Assembly: GCF_017168235.1 (NCBI RefSeq)
Contig: NZ_JABFAO010000009.1
Location: 186,001-250,000 of the forward strand
Length of the DNA stretch: 64,000 nucleotides
Origin: Rhodococcus sp. KRD197
Lineage (GTDB): Bacteria > Actinomycetota > Actinomycetes > Mycobacteriales > Mycobacteriaceae
Direction: 5' to 3'
This document shows, one piece after another, positions 30,801 to 39,561 of the stretch; positions within the stretch are counted from its first letter, which is position 1; the number at the start of each line of letters is the position of its first letter. The notes beneath the pieces were generated by a model. It saw only the letters and a list, made by a program, of their open reading frames with translations, was not told the DNA's origin and did no database searches. A program made the translations under genes and the position numbers.

Positions 30801-32348
30801 TCAGTGGCCCGCGGCAGGTCCGTTCATCAGACGGACGATTTCAGCGGCGTCGAATTCGTTGGGGACTCCCCATTTCGACTCGTAGCCGTACACCTCACGC
30901 AGCGAGGTTGCCGACTCGTGTCCGTAGAGGATGTCGAGATCGTCTGCGGTGATCAAGCCGGGGTGCGCGACACCGCATGCCTCCGAAACCTTCAGTAGGT
31001 CGCGTCGCAGGGTGCGCAGGTAGTTGGTTGCACGGTCTGCCTTGTTCAGTGGATCGAGGCCGTGGGCGAGCCATTTGTCCTGTGTGGCAACACCGGCCGG
31101 GCATTTGCCCGTATGGCACTTCTGCGCCTGCACGCAGCCGATCGACATCATGACCTCACGTCCGACGTTGACCATGTCGCATCCCAGCGCAAACGCTACG
31201 ACCGCGTTGTCGGGCAAGCCGAGCTTGCCGGAACCGATGAACGTCACGTGATCGGCGACTCCGCCACGTGCGAACTGCTCGTACACGCGGGCGAAGCCGA
31301 CGCGGAAGGGTAGCGACACCGACTCGCTGAACAGCAACGGTGCAGCCCCGGTTCCGCCCTCTCCGCCGTCGATGGTCACGAAGTCGACGCCGCGTTCGGT
31401 GGTGCTCATCAGGTCGACCAGTTCGGACCAGAAGTCCATGTTGCCGACGGCCGATTTGATGCCGACCGGGACGCCGGTCTCGTCGGCGACCATCTCGACC
31501 CAATCCAACATCGAATCGACACTGTCGAACTCGGAGTGCCTCGACGGACTTGCGCAGTCGACCCCCTCGGGGATACCGCGAATTCTCGCGATCTCCGGAG
31601 TGACTTTCGTGCCCGGCAGCAACCCGCCGAGTCCTGGTTTTGCACCCTGGCTGAGTTTGATCTCGATGGACTTGATCGGGTTCGCCTCGACCAGATCCTT
31701 GAGGCGATGTATGTCGAATCGGCCGCCTTGGTCCCGACACCCGAAGTACGAGGTGCCGATCTGGAGTGTCAGATCGGCGCCGTGCCGGTGGTGCGGCGAC
31801 AGGCCACCCTCGCCCGTGTTGTGCAGGCACCCCGCAGCCGCGGCACCCCGATTGATGGCCTCGATCGCCGCACCCGACAGCGACCCGAAACTCATCGCCG
31901 ACACATTGACGACCGACGACGGGCGGAACGCACCCCGCCGCTCACGGTGCCCTCCCAGAACCTTCGCGGCTGGCACGATGTCTCCGGCCCCGATGGGTTG
32001 CGCGGTTGCCGGGGAGATGTCAGAGAACGTGCGGTGCTTGATTATCGGGTAGCCCTGCGAGAACTCGGTGTCGTTGTCGGCGCCGAATCCGAAATAGTTG
32101 TTCTGCAACTTCGCCGACGAATAGATCCACCGGCGCTGATTGCGACTGAACGGGCGCTCCTCATCGTTCCCGCTGACGATGTACTGGCGCAGCTCAGGCC
32201 CAACTGCCTCGAGTAGGTACCGGGCATGTCCGACGACTGGGAAGTTGCGAAGTATCGCGTGACGCTTCTGTGTCAGGTCGTACGCCGCGAGACCGAGCAC
32301 TCCCGCGATCGGTGCAGCGGAGAGTACTCGAGCCCAGTTCGATGCCAT
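30801..32348 (-). CDS. Glutamate-synthase-domain flavoprotein (FMN-binding, GltB-like)
   Basis: About 515 residues (start MASNWARVLSAAPIAGVLGL; an ATG four codons earlier is possible). A hydrophobic N-terminus suggests membrane association. The core is the glutamate synthase central/FMN domain: SAMSFGSLSGAAIEAINRGA, IEIKLSQGAKPGLGGLLPG, TIDGGEGGTGAAPLLF and the iron-sulfur cysteines CVQAQKCHTGKCPAGVA. No amidotransferase domain is present. Such stand-alone proteins are common, and their reaction is not settled. Gene stands alone. Confidence 0.8.
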   Translation of the reverse strand: MASNWARVLSAAPIAGVLGLAAYDLTQKRHAILRNFPVVGHARYLLEAVGPELRQYIVSGNDEERPFSRNQRRWIYSSAKLQNNYFGFGADNDTEFSQGYPIIKHRTFSDISPATAQPIGAGDIVPAAKVLGGHRERRGAFRPSSVVNVSAMSFGSLSGAAIEAINRGAAAAGCLHNTGEGGLSPHHRHGADLTLQIGTSYFGCRDQGGRFDIHRLKDLVEANPIKSIEIKLSQGAKPGLGGLLPGTKVTPEIARIRGIPEGVDCASPSRHSEFDSVDSMLDWVEMVADETGVPVGIKSAVGNMDFWSELVDLMSTTERGVDFVTIDGGEGGTGAAPLLFSESVSLPFRVGFARVYEQFARGGVADHVTFIGSGKLGLPDNAVVAFALGCDMVNVGREVMMSIGCVQAQKCHTGKCPAGVATQDKWLAHGLDPLNKADRATNYLRTLRRDLLKVSEACGVAHPGLITADDLDILYGHESATSLREVYGYESKWGVPNEFDAAEIVRLMNGPAAGH

Positions 32349-32478
32349 AACCGAACACACTGCACCGACCAGGGTGGAGTGCGAAGTCGGTCAGAAAAAC
32401 AATGGACGACATTTCGACGACCAACAGACTGCGGTGGGCGACCGATGACTTTTCCGTGCAGTCGGAGTCTGACCTTGC

Positions 32479-33339
32479 ATGAGCACCTTCACAATGAATG
32501 TTCCCGGCGCAACCCTCACCTACGACGTCCATGGCGAGTTGTCACCCGATGCGGTACCTCTGGTCTTGGTCGGTTCGCCGATGGATGCCAGCGGGTTCAC
32601 CACTCTCGCGTCGCAGTTCACCGATCGGACGGTGGTGACCTACGACCCTCGCAACACTGGTCGGAGCAAGCGGGAGGATCCGACGTCAGCCGTGACCACC
32701 GCGCAGCACGCAGAGGATCTCCATGCCGTGTTGCAGGCGTTGGGGCCCGTCGACATGTTCGCCTCTAGCGGCGGTGCCGTCAACGCGCTCGCCCTCGTAG
32801 CGAAGTACCCGGACGACGTCCGCGTCCTGGTGGCACATGAACCGCCCGCAGGGGGGACGCTTCCGGATCGCGACACGCTGCGGGCGGTGTGTTCGGACAT
32901 CGTATCCACCTACGATTCCTCGGGCACTGGCCCGGCGATGGCCAAGTTCATCGCATTGGTGATGCACCGAGGCGAACTCGACTCCGGCTACCTCCAGCAA
33001 CCGGCGCCGGACCCATCAGCGTTCGGGCTCCCGACACAGGACGACGGCACGCGCACCGACCCGTTGATCGCCAATCTACGCGGTGGCGCAGTGGATTTCA
33101 TGCCCGATGTCGACGCCCTGAGATCTGCGCCGACGACGATCGTGGTCGCCGTGGGTGAAGAATCGGGTGGGTCGTCCGAAGGTGAGATGGCAGGTCGCGC
33201 TGGCTATGCCGTTGCCGCGCTGCTGGGTATCGACGCGACGGTGTTTCCGAGCGGCCACTCCGGCTTTCTCGGAGGCGAGTTCGGTCAGACAGGGAAGCCG
33301 GTGGAGTTCGCGGCAAAACTGCGCGAGGTGCTCGCATGA
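32479..33339 (+). CDS. Alpha/beta-fold hydrolase
   Basis: A 286-residue hydrolase: strand LVLVGSPMDASGF with oxyanion loop, YDPRNTGRSK, nucleophile elbow ASSGGAVNALA (an S-G-G variant of GxSxG), and late histidine in FPSGHSGFLGG. Substrate is unknown. The ATG at 32479 begins MSTFTMNVPGATLTYDVHGE. A strong hairpin follows 14 bases after the stop. Confidence 0.8.
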   Translation: MSTFTMNVPGATLTYDVHGELSPDAVPLVLVGSPMDASGFTTLASQFTDRTVVTYDPRNTGRSKREDPTSAVTTAQHAEDLHAVLQALGPVDMFASSGGAVNALALVAKYPDDVRVLVAHEPPAGGTLPDRDTLRAVCSDIVSTYDSSGTGPAMAKFIALVMHRGELDSGYLQQPAPDPSAFGLPTQDDGTRTDPLIANLRGGAVDFMPDVDALRSAPTTIVVAVGEESGGSSEGEMAGRAGYAVAALLGIDATVFPSGHSGFLGGEFGQTGKPVEFAAKLREVLA

Positions 33340-33352
33340 CCGGGCGTACCTG

Positions 33353-33397
33353 ATCGGGTGCAGCTGACCGTGGCCAGCGCGGTCAGCTGCACCCGAT
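33353..33397. terminator. Perfect 18-bp hairpin after the hydrolase gene
   Basis: ATCGGGTGCAGCTGACCG (33353-33370) is perfectly inverted at 33380-33397 around a 9-base loop. It has no T-tract. Parts of its right arm (TGCACCCGATTCA) recur near 34317 and 38963 at gene ends, so it may belong to a family of extragenic palindromes. Confidence 0.6.
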
Positions 33398-33423
33398 TCG
33401 CTGCATGGAACCGTCCCGCGCCG

Positions 33424-34305
33424 ATGAGCGTCAATAGGGACATGCTCGATCAATGGCTGGCGCAGCATGACGGAGTGATCACCCGTGCGCAGGCACGCCA
33501 CTGTGGCCTCAGCGACGATTCGATCGACCGCCTGGTCCGCTCAGATGCCTGGTGCGTGCACAACCGTGGTGTCTACTTCGTCGCGAACCGGCCGTTCACG
33601 ACCGATGCCCACATTCGGTGCACAGTGTGGGGCGCAGGGATGAACGCTGTACTGAGCGGCGAGGCCGCGGCATTCTGGCACAACGTGATTACAGATGTGC
33701 CCAGCGTCATCGAAGTCACCGTTCCTCGCGCGGGTCGAAGCCGCGCCGATGGCTGCCGACTCCGGAGACGGGACGTGCACCCCAAAGATGTCGTGCTGCG
33801 CCGTGGGCTTCGGGTGACGTCACTCGACCTGACAGTCATTGAAGCATCCGTCGGTAAAGCGCACATCATGGATCGTGCGTTGCAGCGCCACACGAATCTG
33901 GAGGGGTTGCGACGTGCACACGCCCGAAACATGGGCCGAACTGGCGCACCGAAGGCCGAGCGTCTGCTGAAAGCGGCCGAGGGTGGCGCTCGATCAGAGG
34001 GCGAGCGCCTGCTGGTTCGTGAACTCCGGGTCCAGAAGATCCGCGGCTGGGTGGTCAACTTCAGGTGGGGCGGCTACGAGATCGACATCGCATTCCCCCA
34101 CGAGATGGTGGCTGTCGAGATCGACGGATGGGCCTTCCATTCCGATCGCGATGCGTTCCAGCGGGACCGGAGCAGGCAAAACGTACTGAGCCAGAGCTGG
34201 ACGGTCCTCCGCTACACCTGGGCCGACCTCACCGAACGGCCGGAACACGTTGTGGCTGAAATCGTCGCAACAGTCGATCGGATCCGGTGCACCAAGCCGC
34301 GCTGA
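33424..34305 (+). CDS. DUF559 protein with AbiEi-like N-terminal region
   Basis: The 293-residue protein from ATG 33424 begins MSVNRDMLDQWLAQHDGVIT. Residues 5-60 resemble the winged-helix start of AbiEi-type antitoxin proteins (ITRAQARHCGLSDDSIDRLV ... NRGVYFV). The C-terminal part, YEIDIAFPHEMVAVEIDGWA then FHSDRDAFQRDRSRQNVL, is the DUF559/Vsr-like nuclease fold with the D-x(n)-E-I-D pattern. Such fusions are very common in actinobacteria, and no toxin partner is adjacent, so a toxin-antitoxin role is doubtful. Confidence 0.75.
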   Translation: MSVNRDMLDQWLAQHDGVITRAQARHCGLSDDSIDRLVRSDAWCVHNRGVYFVANRPFTTDAHIRCTVWGAGMNAVLSGEAAAFWHNVITDVPSVIEVTVPRAGRSRADGCRLRRRDVHPKDVVLRRGLRVTSLDLTVIEASVGKAHIMDRALQRHTNLEGLRRAHARNMGRTGAPKAERLLKAAEGGARSEGERLLVRELRVQKIRGWVVNFRWGGYEIDIAFPHEMVAVEIDGWAFHSDRDAFQRDRSRQNVLSQSWTVLRYTWADLTERPEHVVAEIVATVDRIRCTKPR

Positions 34306-34540
34306 CCGCGGTCGTATGCACCCGATTCAGCCGAGCCCGACGGTCTGAGGATCGTCAGCGAGGCCGGTGGCAGTACACGGCGCTGGTGTGTTGCCGTACA
34401 TCACGTCCCCGCAGCAGCGGTGTCCCTGACAAAGGAATCCGCAGGAGGTAGGGCAGCGAAGAGTCCGGATCGGGATTCTTGGCGATCAGTAGCTCCACCT
34501 GGCCGATGCTGCCATGGTTCGGGCCTGTGCGCCGGAGGCA

Positions 34541-36979
34541 CTACTCGATGAGTGCGCGGATGTCGTCGGCGGTCAAGCCGCCGTCGAAGGTAGTGCCGTT
34601 GTCCATGACCCCGGCGATCAACTTCGCTTTGCGCTCCTTGAGCGCCATCACCTTTTCCTCGATGGTGCCGCGGGAGACGTAGCGATTGACGAACACCGTC
34701 TTCGTCTGTCCGATTCGATGCGCGCGATCGACCGCCTGCATTTCGGTCGCAGGGTTCCACCAGGGGTCGAGTACGAAACAGTAGTCGGCTTCGGTGAGGG
34801 TCAACCCCACGCCGCCGGCCTTGAGGCTGATCAGGAAGACCGGGGCATCGCCTTCGCAGAACCTCTCGACCACTGCAGCCCGGTTGCTGGTCTTGCCGTC
34901 GAGGTATTCGAACTCGATACCCACGGCACTCAGGCGGTCTCGAACGCGCCCGAGGTACCGGGTGAACTGACTGAAGACCAACGCACGATGTCCGCCCGCC
35001 GCGATCTCTGTCAGTTGCGCGACGAGTTCTTCGGTTTTTGCGCTTGGGATCGTCGCGTGCTTCTCGTCGACGAGTGTCGGGTCCAGACTCAGTTGCCGCA
35101 ACAGCGTCAGTGACTTCAGGATGGTGAATCGGTTCTTGTCGAGGTCGTCGATCAGACCCAGGATCTTCTGACGTTCGCGATTGAGCGTGGTGTCGTAGAG
35201 CTTCCGATGTCTCGGATGCAGGTCGACCTCGACGGTCTGTTCCTGCTTGGGAGGAAGGTCGGCAACGACGAGGTCCTTGGTTCGGCGCAACACCAGCGGC
35301 TTTATTCGTCGACGCAGTTGTTCGAGTACCGCTGTGTCACCGCCCTGTTCGATCGGTTTGCGGTAGAGGTCCGTGAACTTCTTCGGTGACGGGAACAGGC
35401 CGGGCGCAGCTATCGACAGGAGCGACCACAGCTCCATGACGTTGTTCTCCATCGGCGTGCCGGTGATCGCCAGTTTGAACGGAGCGGACAGCAGGCGAGC
35501 GCACTGGTACGACTTCGCTTGGTGATTCTTGACGTACTGCGCTTCGTCGAGAATGAGACCCGACCACGTCACCGAGTCGAAGTCGTCGAAGTCGAGCCGA
35601 AATATCGTGTAGGACGTGATCACGATATCCGCGCCACCCGCGAGTTCGTCGATGGTCGTTCCGCGGCGCAGCGCCGTTTCGGCTGCGGTGGCAATCTCGA
35701 GTCCAGGTGTGAAGCGCTGCGCTTCGCGAGCCCAGTTGTGGACGACGCTGGACGGCGCAACGATCAGGAACGGTGCGGAGATACCCGACGTTTCCTGCAC
35801 GCGCGTGATCAGTGCGAGCGTCTGGATCGTCTTACCGAGGCCCATGTCGTCGGCGAGGATTCCGCCGAGGCCGTGCTCGTACAGGAAGCTGAGCCAGGAC
35901 AGACCTTCGCCTTGATAGGACCGCAGGGTGGCGTCCAGTCCCGACGGTGTTACCGCAGGTTCGACGCCATCGAGTGCGAGGAGTCCGGATACCTGTGTGC
36001 GCCATGCTTTTGCCTGGCGGGTGACAACACCGAGAGCGGCCAACTCCTCCCAGAGCCCGGCCTGATACCTGCTCAGTCGCAGTGGCCCATCTGGTGCGTC
36101 TTGTAGCGAACGCGCCTCGTCGATCAATGCACGAAGCTTCGCCAGCGTGGGCGAGTGCAGGTCGAAGTATCGCCCGTCGGGCAGTAGTAGATGCGAATCA
36201 CCGCAGGCCACAGCAGTAATCATCGAGGACAGGGGAATGTTGGCGCCGTCCACGGTGACGACGACACCGAGATCGAACCAGTCGTTGTCACCGTTGACTG
36301 CTCGGGTACTCAGTGACACGGCGATCTCGTTGCTGACGTCGGCGTACGAAGGAGGCTCCCCGCTGACCTCGATCTGGAGGTTCTCGATTGCTCGCAGCTG
36401 TGGAACCGACTCCGTCAGATAGTGAGCGGCTGCCATGTCCTGAACGGTGAATGGTGGCAGGACCAATTTCGGTACCCGTCCGCCGCCGAGAACTGCGCGC
36501 ACGGCGTCGAGTATCGCCGTTTCGGCTGAGGCGTCTCGGGTGCCGTCCTCGATCATCGGACGGTCTGCTGGGATGAGGATCTCGGAGTCGTCGATTCGGT
36601 AGCTCCATTCCGCGTCCGTGGTGACTCGGTGCCCCGCGGAGTAGACGACGTTCACACGAAGTTCCGGTCCGAGAACTACCGGAGGGTGATAGGACTCGTC
36701 CGACGAGACGACGGATGCCCCCAGGCGTAGCGCCGGCAGATATTCGTTGGCGAAGATGGATCGTTCGGCCTTCGGAATGAGCAGTGGTGTCGGAGCAGTC
36801 GCGACCGAGTGCAGTGCGGAGGGCAAGGGCGTATCGAGGCGGGCTAGACCGAATGCTCGTAGCGATACATCCGCGGGTGCATCGGCATCCCAATGCGCGA
36901 TGCCGGTGCCGTCGGGTCCGAGCAAACCGATTTGATCCCGGTCGATCGGGGTGTCACCGATGAAGGTGCGACCCGTCAC
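34541..36979 (-). CDS. Snf2-family helicase, main part of a split gene
   Basis: The open frame gives 812 residues from GTG 36979, but its coding look extends upstream in the same frame to about 37190 without a stop. It has Walker A ILADDMGLGKTIQTLALI, DEAQ box ILDEAQYVKNHQAKS, ITGTPMENN, and the C-terminal helicase motifs LVFSQFTRYLGRVRDRL, LISLKAGGVGLTLTEADYC and DRAHRIGQTKTVFVNRYVSR. These enzymes use ATP to move on DNA. The missing N-terminus, including the SWIM zinc finger, lies in the overlapping frame at 36954-37826. A full-length fusion would be about 1095 residues. Confidence 0.8.
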   Translation of the reverse strand: MTGRTFIGDTPIDRDQIGLLGPDGTGIAHWDADAPADVSLRAFGLARLDTPLPSALHSVATAPTPLLIPKAERSIFANEYLPALRLGASVVSSDESYHPPVVLGPELRVNVVYSAGHRVTTDAEWSYRIDDSEILIPADRPMIEDGTRDASAETAILDAVRAVLGGGRVPKLVLPPFTVQDMAAAHYLTESVPQLRAIENLQIEVSGEPPSYADVSNEIAVSLSTRAVNGDNDWFDLGVVVTVDGANIPLSSMITAVACGDSHLLLPDGRYFDLHSPTLAKLRALIDEARSLQDAPDGPLRLSRYQAGLWEELAALGVVTRQAKAWRTQVSGLLALDGVEPAVTPSGLDATLRSYQGEGLSWLSFLYEHGLGGILADDMGLGKTIQTLALITRVQETSGISAPFLIVAPSSVVHNWAREAQRFTPGLEIATAAETALRRGTTIDELAGGADIVITSYTIFRLDFDDFDSVTWSGLILDEAQYVKNHQAKSYQCARLLSAPFKLAITGTPMENNVMELWSLLSIAAPGLFPSPKKFTDLYRKPIEQGGDTAVLEQLRRRIKPLVLRRTKDLVVADLPPKQEQTVEVDLHPRHRKLYDTTLNRERQKILGLIDDLDKNRFTILKSLTLLRQLSLDPTLVDEKHATIPSAKTEELVAQLTEIAAGGHRALVFSQFTRYLGRVRDRLSAVGIEFEYLDGKTSNRAAVVERFCEGDAPVFLISLKAGGVGLTLTEADYCFVLDPWWNPATEMQAVDRAHRIGQTKTVFVNRYVSRGTIEEKVMALKERKAKLIAGVMDNGTTFDGGLTADDIRALIE

Positions 36980-37826
36980 CGACAGCTCGGTGGAGGGGAG
37001 TGCTGTGACATCGATGTCGAACCGTGCAGATTGCGAAATAGTGACCTGGCCGAGGCTCTTGCGCGAGTTGACCAGCGCAATTCCGTGTTCGACAGCGTCG
37101 TCGAGTAGATCCCACAGTAAACGACCGGATATCTCCGACAGCTGGATCGACGCGGCTCCCTGGCTGTAAGTAGTACGAGTTGTGCCGTCTGGACTTGACG
37201 AGTGACAGTGCGTGGATTTCGCGCAGTACAGCTATCTGCTCGGCGGCTTCGGCGCTGTATACGTGCGGGAATCGATCCCAGGACAGGCCCGAGGTGACCC
37301 AGGAGCCGCGCTCGCTCAGCTTCACCGGACGGGCCGACAACCGGAAGTACGGAGGACTGTCGGCAGGCGCCGACAGGGTCAGTTGAATTCCGAACTGTTG
37401 TGTTGCAGCTCCGGTGTATAGGGGGTCGACCGGCATCCTGAGCTCCGACAACGAGTGCGACCAGTGTTGAACCACCGGAGCGGAATATGCGGGCTGCAAC
37501 TTCGTCGATGTGTCGTGAACGGCCTGGAGCAGCACTGCGTAGACGTGTTTACAGTCGAAACCGACAGGGCAGGAGCACTTGCCGAAGTCCAGATCGACTG
37601 GGCGGTCATTGTGCATCACCATATGCAGGTCTGTCTCGTACGGCCACCGCTGGTTGCCGCTTACGGCCGCGGTGAGCAGTGCAGCATCGGTGTACCAATT
37701 CAATGGCCCGACGCGGCTCGATTGGAAGTACTGCTCGCCCTTGGACGCCGTCGACATGCCGAGGCGGTTTTGGATGGCTACGAGGTTGATTCGGTCCATG
37801 GGCGGCAGGTCGTGTGTCGACGGCAT
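36954..37826 (-). pseudogene. SWIM zinc-finger N-terminus of the split Snf2 gene
   Basis: From MPSTHDLPPMDRINLVAIQN the frame encodes a SWIM finger FGKCSCPVGFDCKHVYAVLL (C-x-C-x(n)-C-x-H) and the usual linker of SWIM/Snf2 helicases up to REIHALSLVKS. After that the sense continues in the helicase frame (PDGTTRTTYSQGAASIQLSE ...), so a one-base shift lies near 37185-37200. The remaining residues of this frame are nonsense. Sequencing error, recent mutation or programmed shift are all possible. Confidence 0.75.
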
Positions 37827-37910
37827 GCGGAGACGGTAAGGCGGGGGACCGACAGGAACTGTTCGCCGAAGGGTGCCTCCGATGCCGCTGTAGCCGACTC
37901 CGACGCGGAT

Positions 37911-37938
37911 GGAACCGCTGCAACCCCGAATGCGTCTA
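37911..37938 (+). promoter_or_regulatory. ECF-type promoter of module 5
   Basis: GGAACC at 37911-37916 and CGTCTA at 37933-37938 are 16 bases apart, as for modules 1-4, although this copy lies 20 kb away. The spacer is unrelated to the others. Confidence 0.8.
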
Positions 37939-37969
37939 ATCTATCGATCGAGGTAATCGAGGGGGTTGG

Positions 37970-38494
37970 GTGCGCAAGGCGTTGGCGATGGTGGTTGCCG
38001 GGGTGGTTCTGGTGGTGGGGTGCGGTGGCGACGTGAAGGGCACTGCTCTCGCGGGTGAGCGATGGGATCCGTGCAGTATTCCTGACGAAGCGATCGAGGC
38101 GACGGGGTTGGATCCGACCTATCGGGACGTGGGATGGGGAGAGGGCATCGTCGTCGACGATTGGGCACGGTGTGTATTTCGCGCACCAAAAGACCGTCAG
38201 TCCTATTCCCTCAGCGTGATGTCGTCGAGCGAGCACACGGTCAGCGATGCGAGGGGGGATGAACGCAAGCTCAATCAGGTTGACTTTGAACTCGCCGATC
38301 GCGACGCGCTTCAGTACGAGACCGATACTTCTCGTGCGGTTGTGGACTGCCACGTTGTTGTGGCTGTTCCTACCGGGGTCGTATGGTTCATAGTCATGTT
38401 CGCGGGCGGCATCAAACCGGAACGAGACCCGTGCGATCTTGTGCGAGATCACGCCGCAGATCTGGAACACCTCTTGCCGCCCCTTTCCAGGTAA
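37970..38494 (+). CDS. DUF3558 lipoprotein (module 5)
   Basis: The 174-residue protein starts at GTG 37970 after GAGGGGG. Signal MRKALAMVVAGVVLVVGC has lipobox VVGC. It is the most diverged lipoprotein copy (GDVKGTALAGERWDPCSIPD) but keeps the cysteine pattern WARC, VDC and DPC. Other conserved blocks include ATGLDPTYRDVGWGEGIVVD. It is divergent from the split Snf2 gene. Confidence 0.85.
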   Translation: MRKALAMVVAGVVLVVGCGGDVKGTALAGERWDPCSIPDEAIEATGLDPTYRDVGWGEGIVVDDWARCVFRAPKDRQSYSLSVMSSSEHTVSDARGDERKLNQVDFELADRDALQYETDTSRAVVDCHVVVAVPTGVVWFIVMFAGGIKPERDPCDLVRDHAADLEHLLPPLSR

Positions 38495-38503
38495 GGAAAT
38501 GAA

Positions 38504-38875
38504 ATGAGCGAACCTTCAACGTATTGGCAGTCTCTCGCGGACGCGGCAGATCAGGGGCATCTTTTTCTCAACGAGGCTGCTGCCAAAGCTTGTAGCCAAG
38601 CATGCAGCGCGTATATCGAAAAGCTCATCGATCATCAGGAGACGGCGCAAAGTCTGGCGTACATTGACGGTTTCGGTGACTTCAATTCAGGCCAGGAGTT
38701 GCGTGACCTCTTTGCCGCCAAGGCGGTGGGAGGCGAGGACAACATGGTCGATGTGCTGCAGAGTCACATCGACGTGGTGAGGGAGATGCAGGTCGTTTTC
38801 AAGAAATTCTTCGACGGTACGAACGCCGGCGACGAGGACAACGCCGCCGGCATCGCGGCGCAGGGCCCGAGGTAA
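38504..38875 (+). CDS. Predicted two-helix partner protein (module 5)
   Basis: 123 residues from ATG 38504 with AAGGAAAT upstream: MSEPSTYWQSLADAADQGHL. Turn GFGDFNSGQELRDLFAAKA and second helix GGEDNMVDVLQSHIDVVREM match the family. The C-terminus is diverged (FDGTNAGDEDNAAGIAAQGP). It converges on the MCE operon 97 bases away. Confidence 0.75.
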   Translation: MSEPSTYWQSLADAADQGHLFLNEAAAKACSQACSAYIEKLIDHQETAQSLAYIDGFGDFNSGQELRDLFAAKAVGGEDNMVDVLQSHIDVVREMQVVFKKFFDGTNAGDEDNAAGIAAQGPR

Positions 38876-38972
38876 CTGACAGTTGACCCGGAATCCACCT
38901 CAACACAGCGACTCGTCTTAGGTATTCGGCGTCCGCGCAAAGGTCGATGAGCGAAAACTAGCTGCACCCGAT

Positions 38973-39548
38973 TCAGTTCCCAGGCAGCGCGCCCTCGAGT
39001 CCGCCGACGTCGGTGATCTTCCAGTCATTGTTCTTGTCGATCGTCAGCGCGTAGGTGACTGTCGTCGCGGTTCCCTGTGGTGTCTGCGCGCTGGTGGAGG
39101 TCACATTCAAGAAGGTGTTCACCGTGAAGATTCCGTCCGTCTCCGATGTCACGACCGAGGTGATGGGGGTGGCGACAGAGGTCCACTGCAGCGGCAGCAG
39201 GATCTGCTCCAGCTGTTGCGTCGTGGCGTCGAACTTGGCCGCGAGCTGCGGGGTTGTGTTTGCTTTCAGATTGTCGAACCACGCCGCGGTGTCCCGGTAG
39301 TCAATGGTGGAGGCACCGAGCGCGTAGTCGGCGGCAACCTGTTCGGCATGGACGTTGTTGGCGGCGCTCGCCTCTTGACCGGTTAGCTCACCGCGTACCG
39401 ACAGGTAGAGCGCGGCAAATACACAGGTTGCGATGACCAAAGCAGTCACGAGCAAGCCGGCTAGCACGGTCGACAGCCGAATCTCGATTCGCTTCGGCTG
39501 GGTTGACGACTCGCGAAGCGTCTCCGAAGGCTCTGTGGTGGTGGACAT
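38973..39548 (-). CDS. Mce-associated membrane protein
   Basis: The 191-residue protein has a cytosolic N-terminus, one TM (LSTVLAGLLVTALVIATCVF) and an exported domain containing ADYALGASTIDYRDTAAWFD, typical of Mam/Mas proteins encoded at the 3' end of mce operons. These proteins are thought to stabilise or help assemble the MCE lipid importer. It is 13 bases after mceF, so it is the last gene of the operon. Confidence 0.8.
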   Translation of the reverse strand: MSTTTEPSETLRESSTQPKRIEIRLSTVLAGLLVTALVIATCVFAALYLSVRGELTGQEASAANNVHAEQVAADYALGASTIDYRDTAAWFDNLKANTTPQLAAKFDATTQQLEQILLPLQWTSVATPITSVVTSETDGIFTVNTFLNVTSTSAQTPQGTATTVTYALTIDKNNDWKITDVGGLEGALPGN

Positions 39549-39561
39549 ACTTCCTCTTCCT

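Noticed and set aside
33424..34305. DUF559/AbiEi-like gene as a toxin-antitoxin pair
   Set aside because: No adjacent partner gene is present. The neighbours are an unrelated hydrolase and the split helicase.
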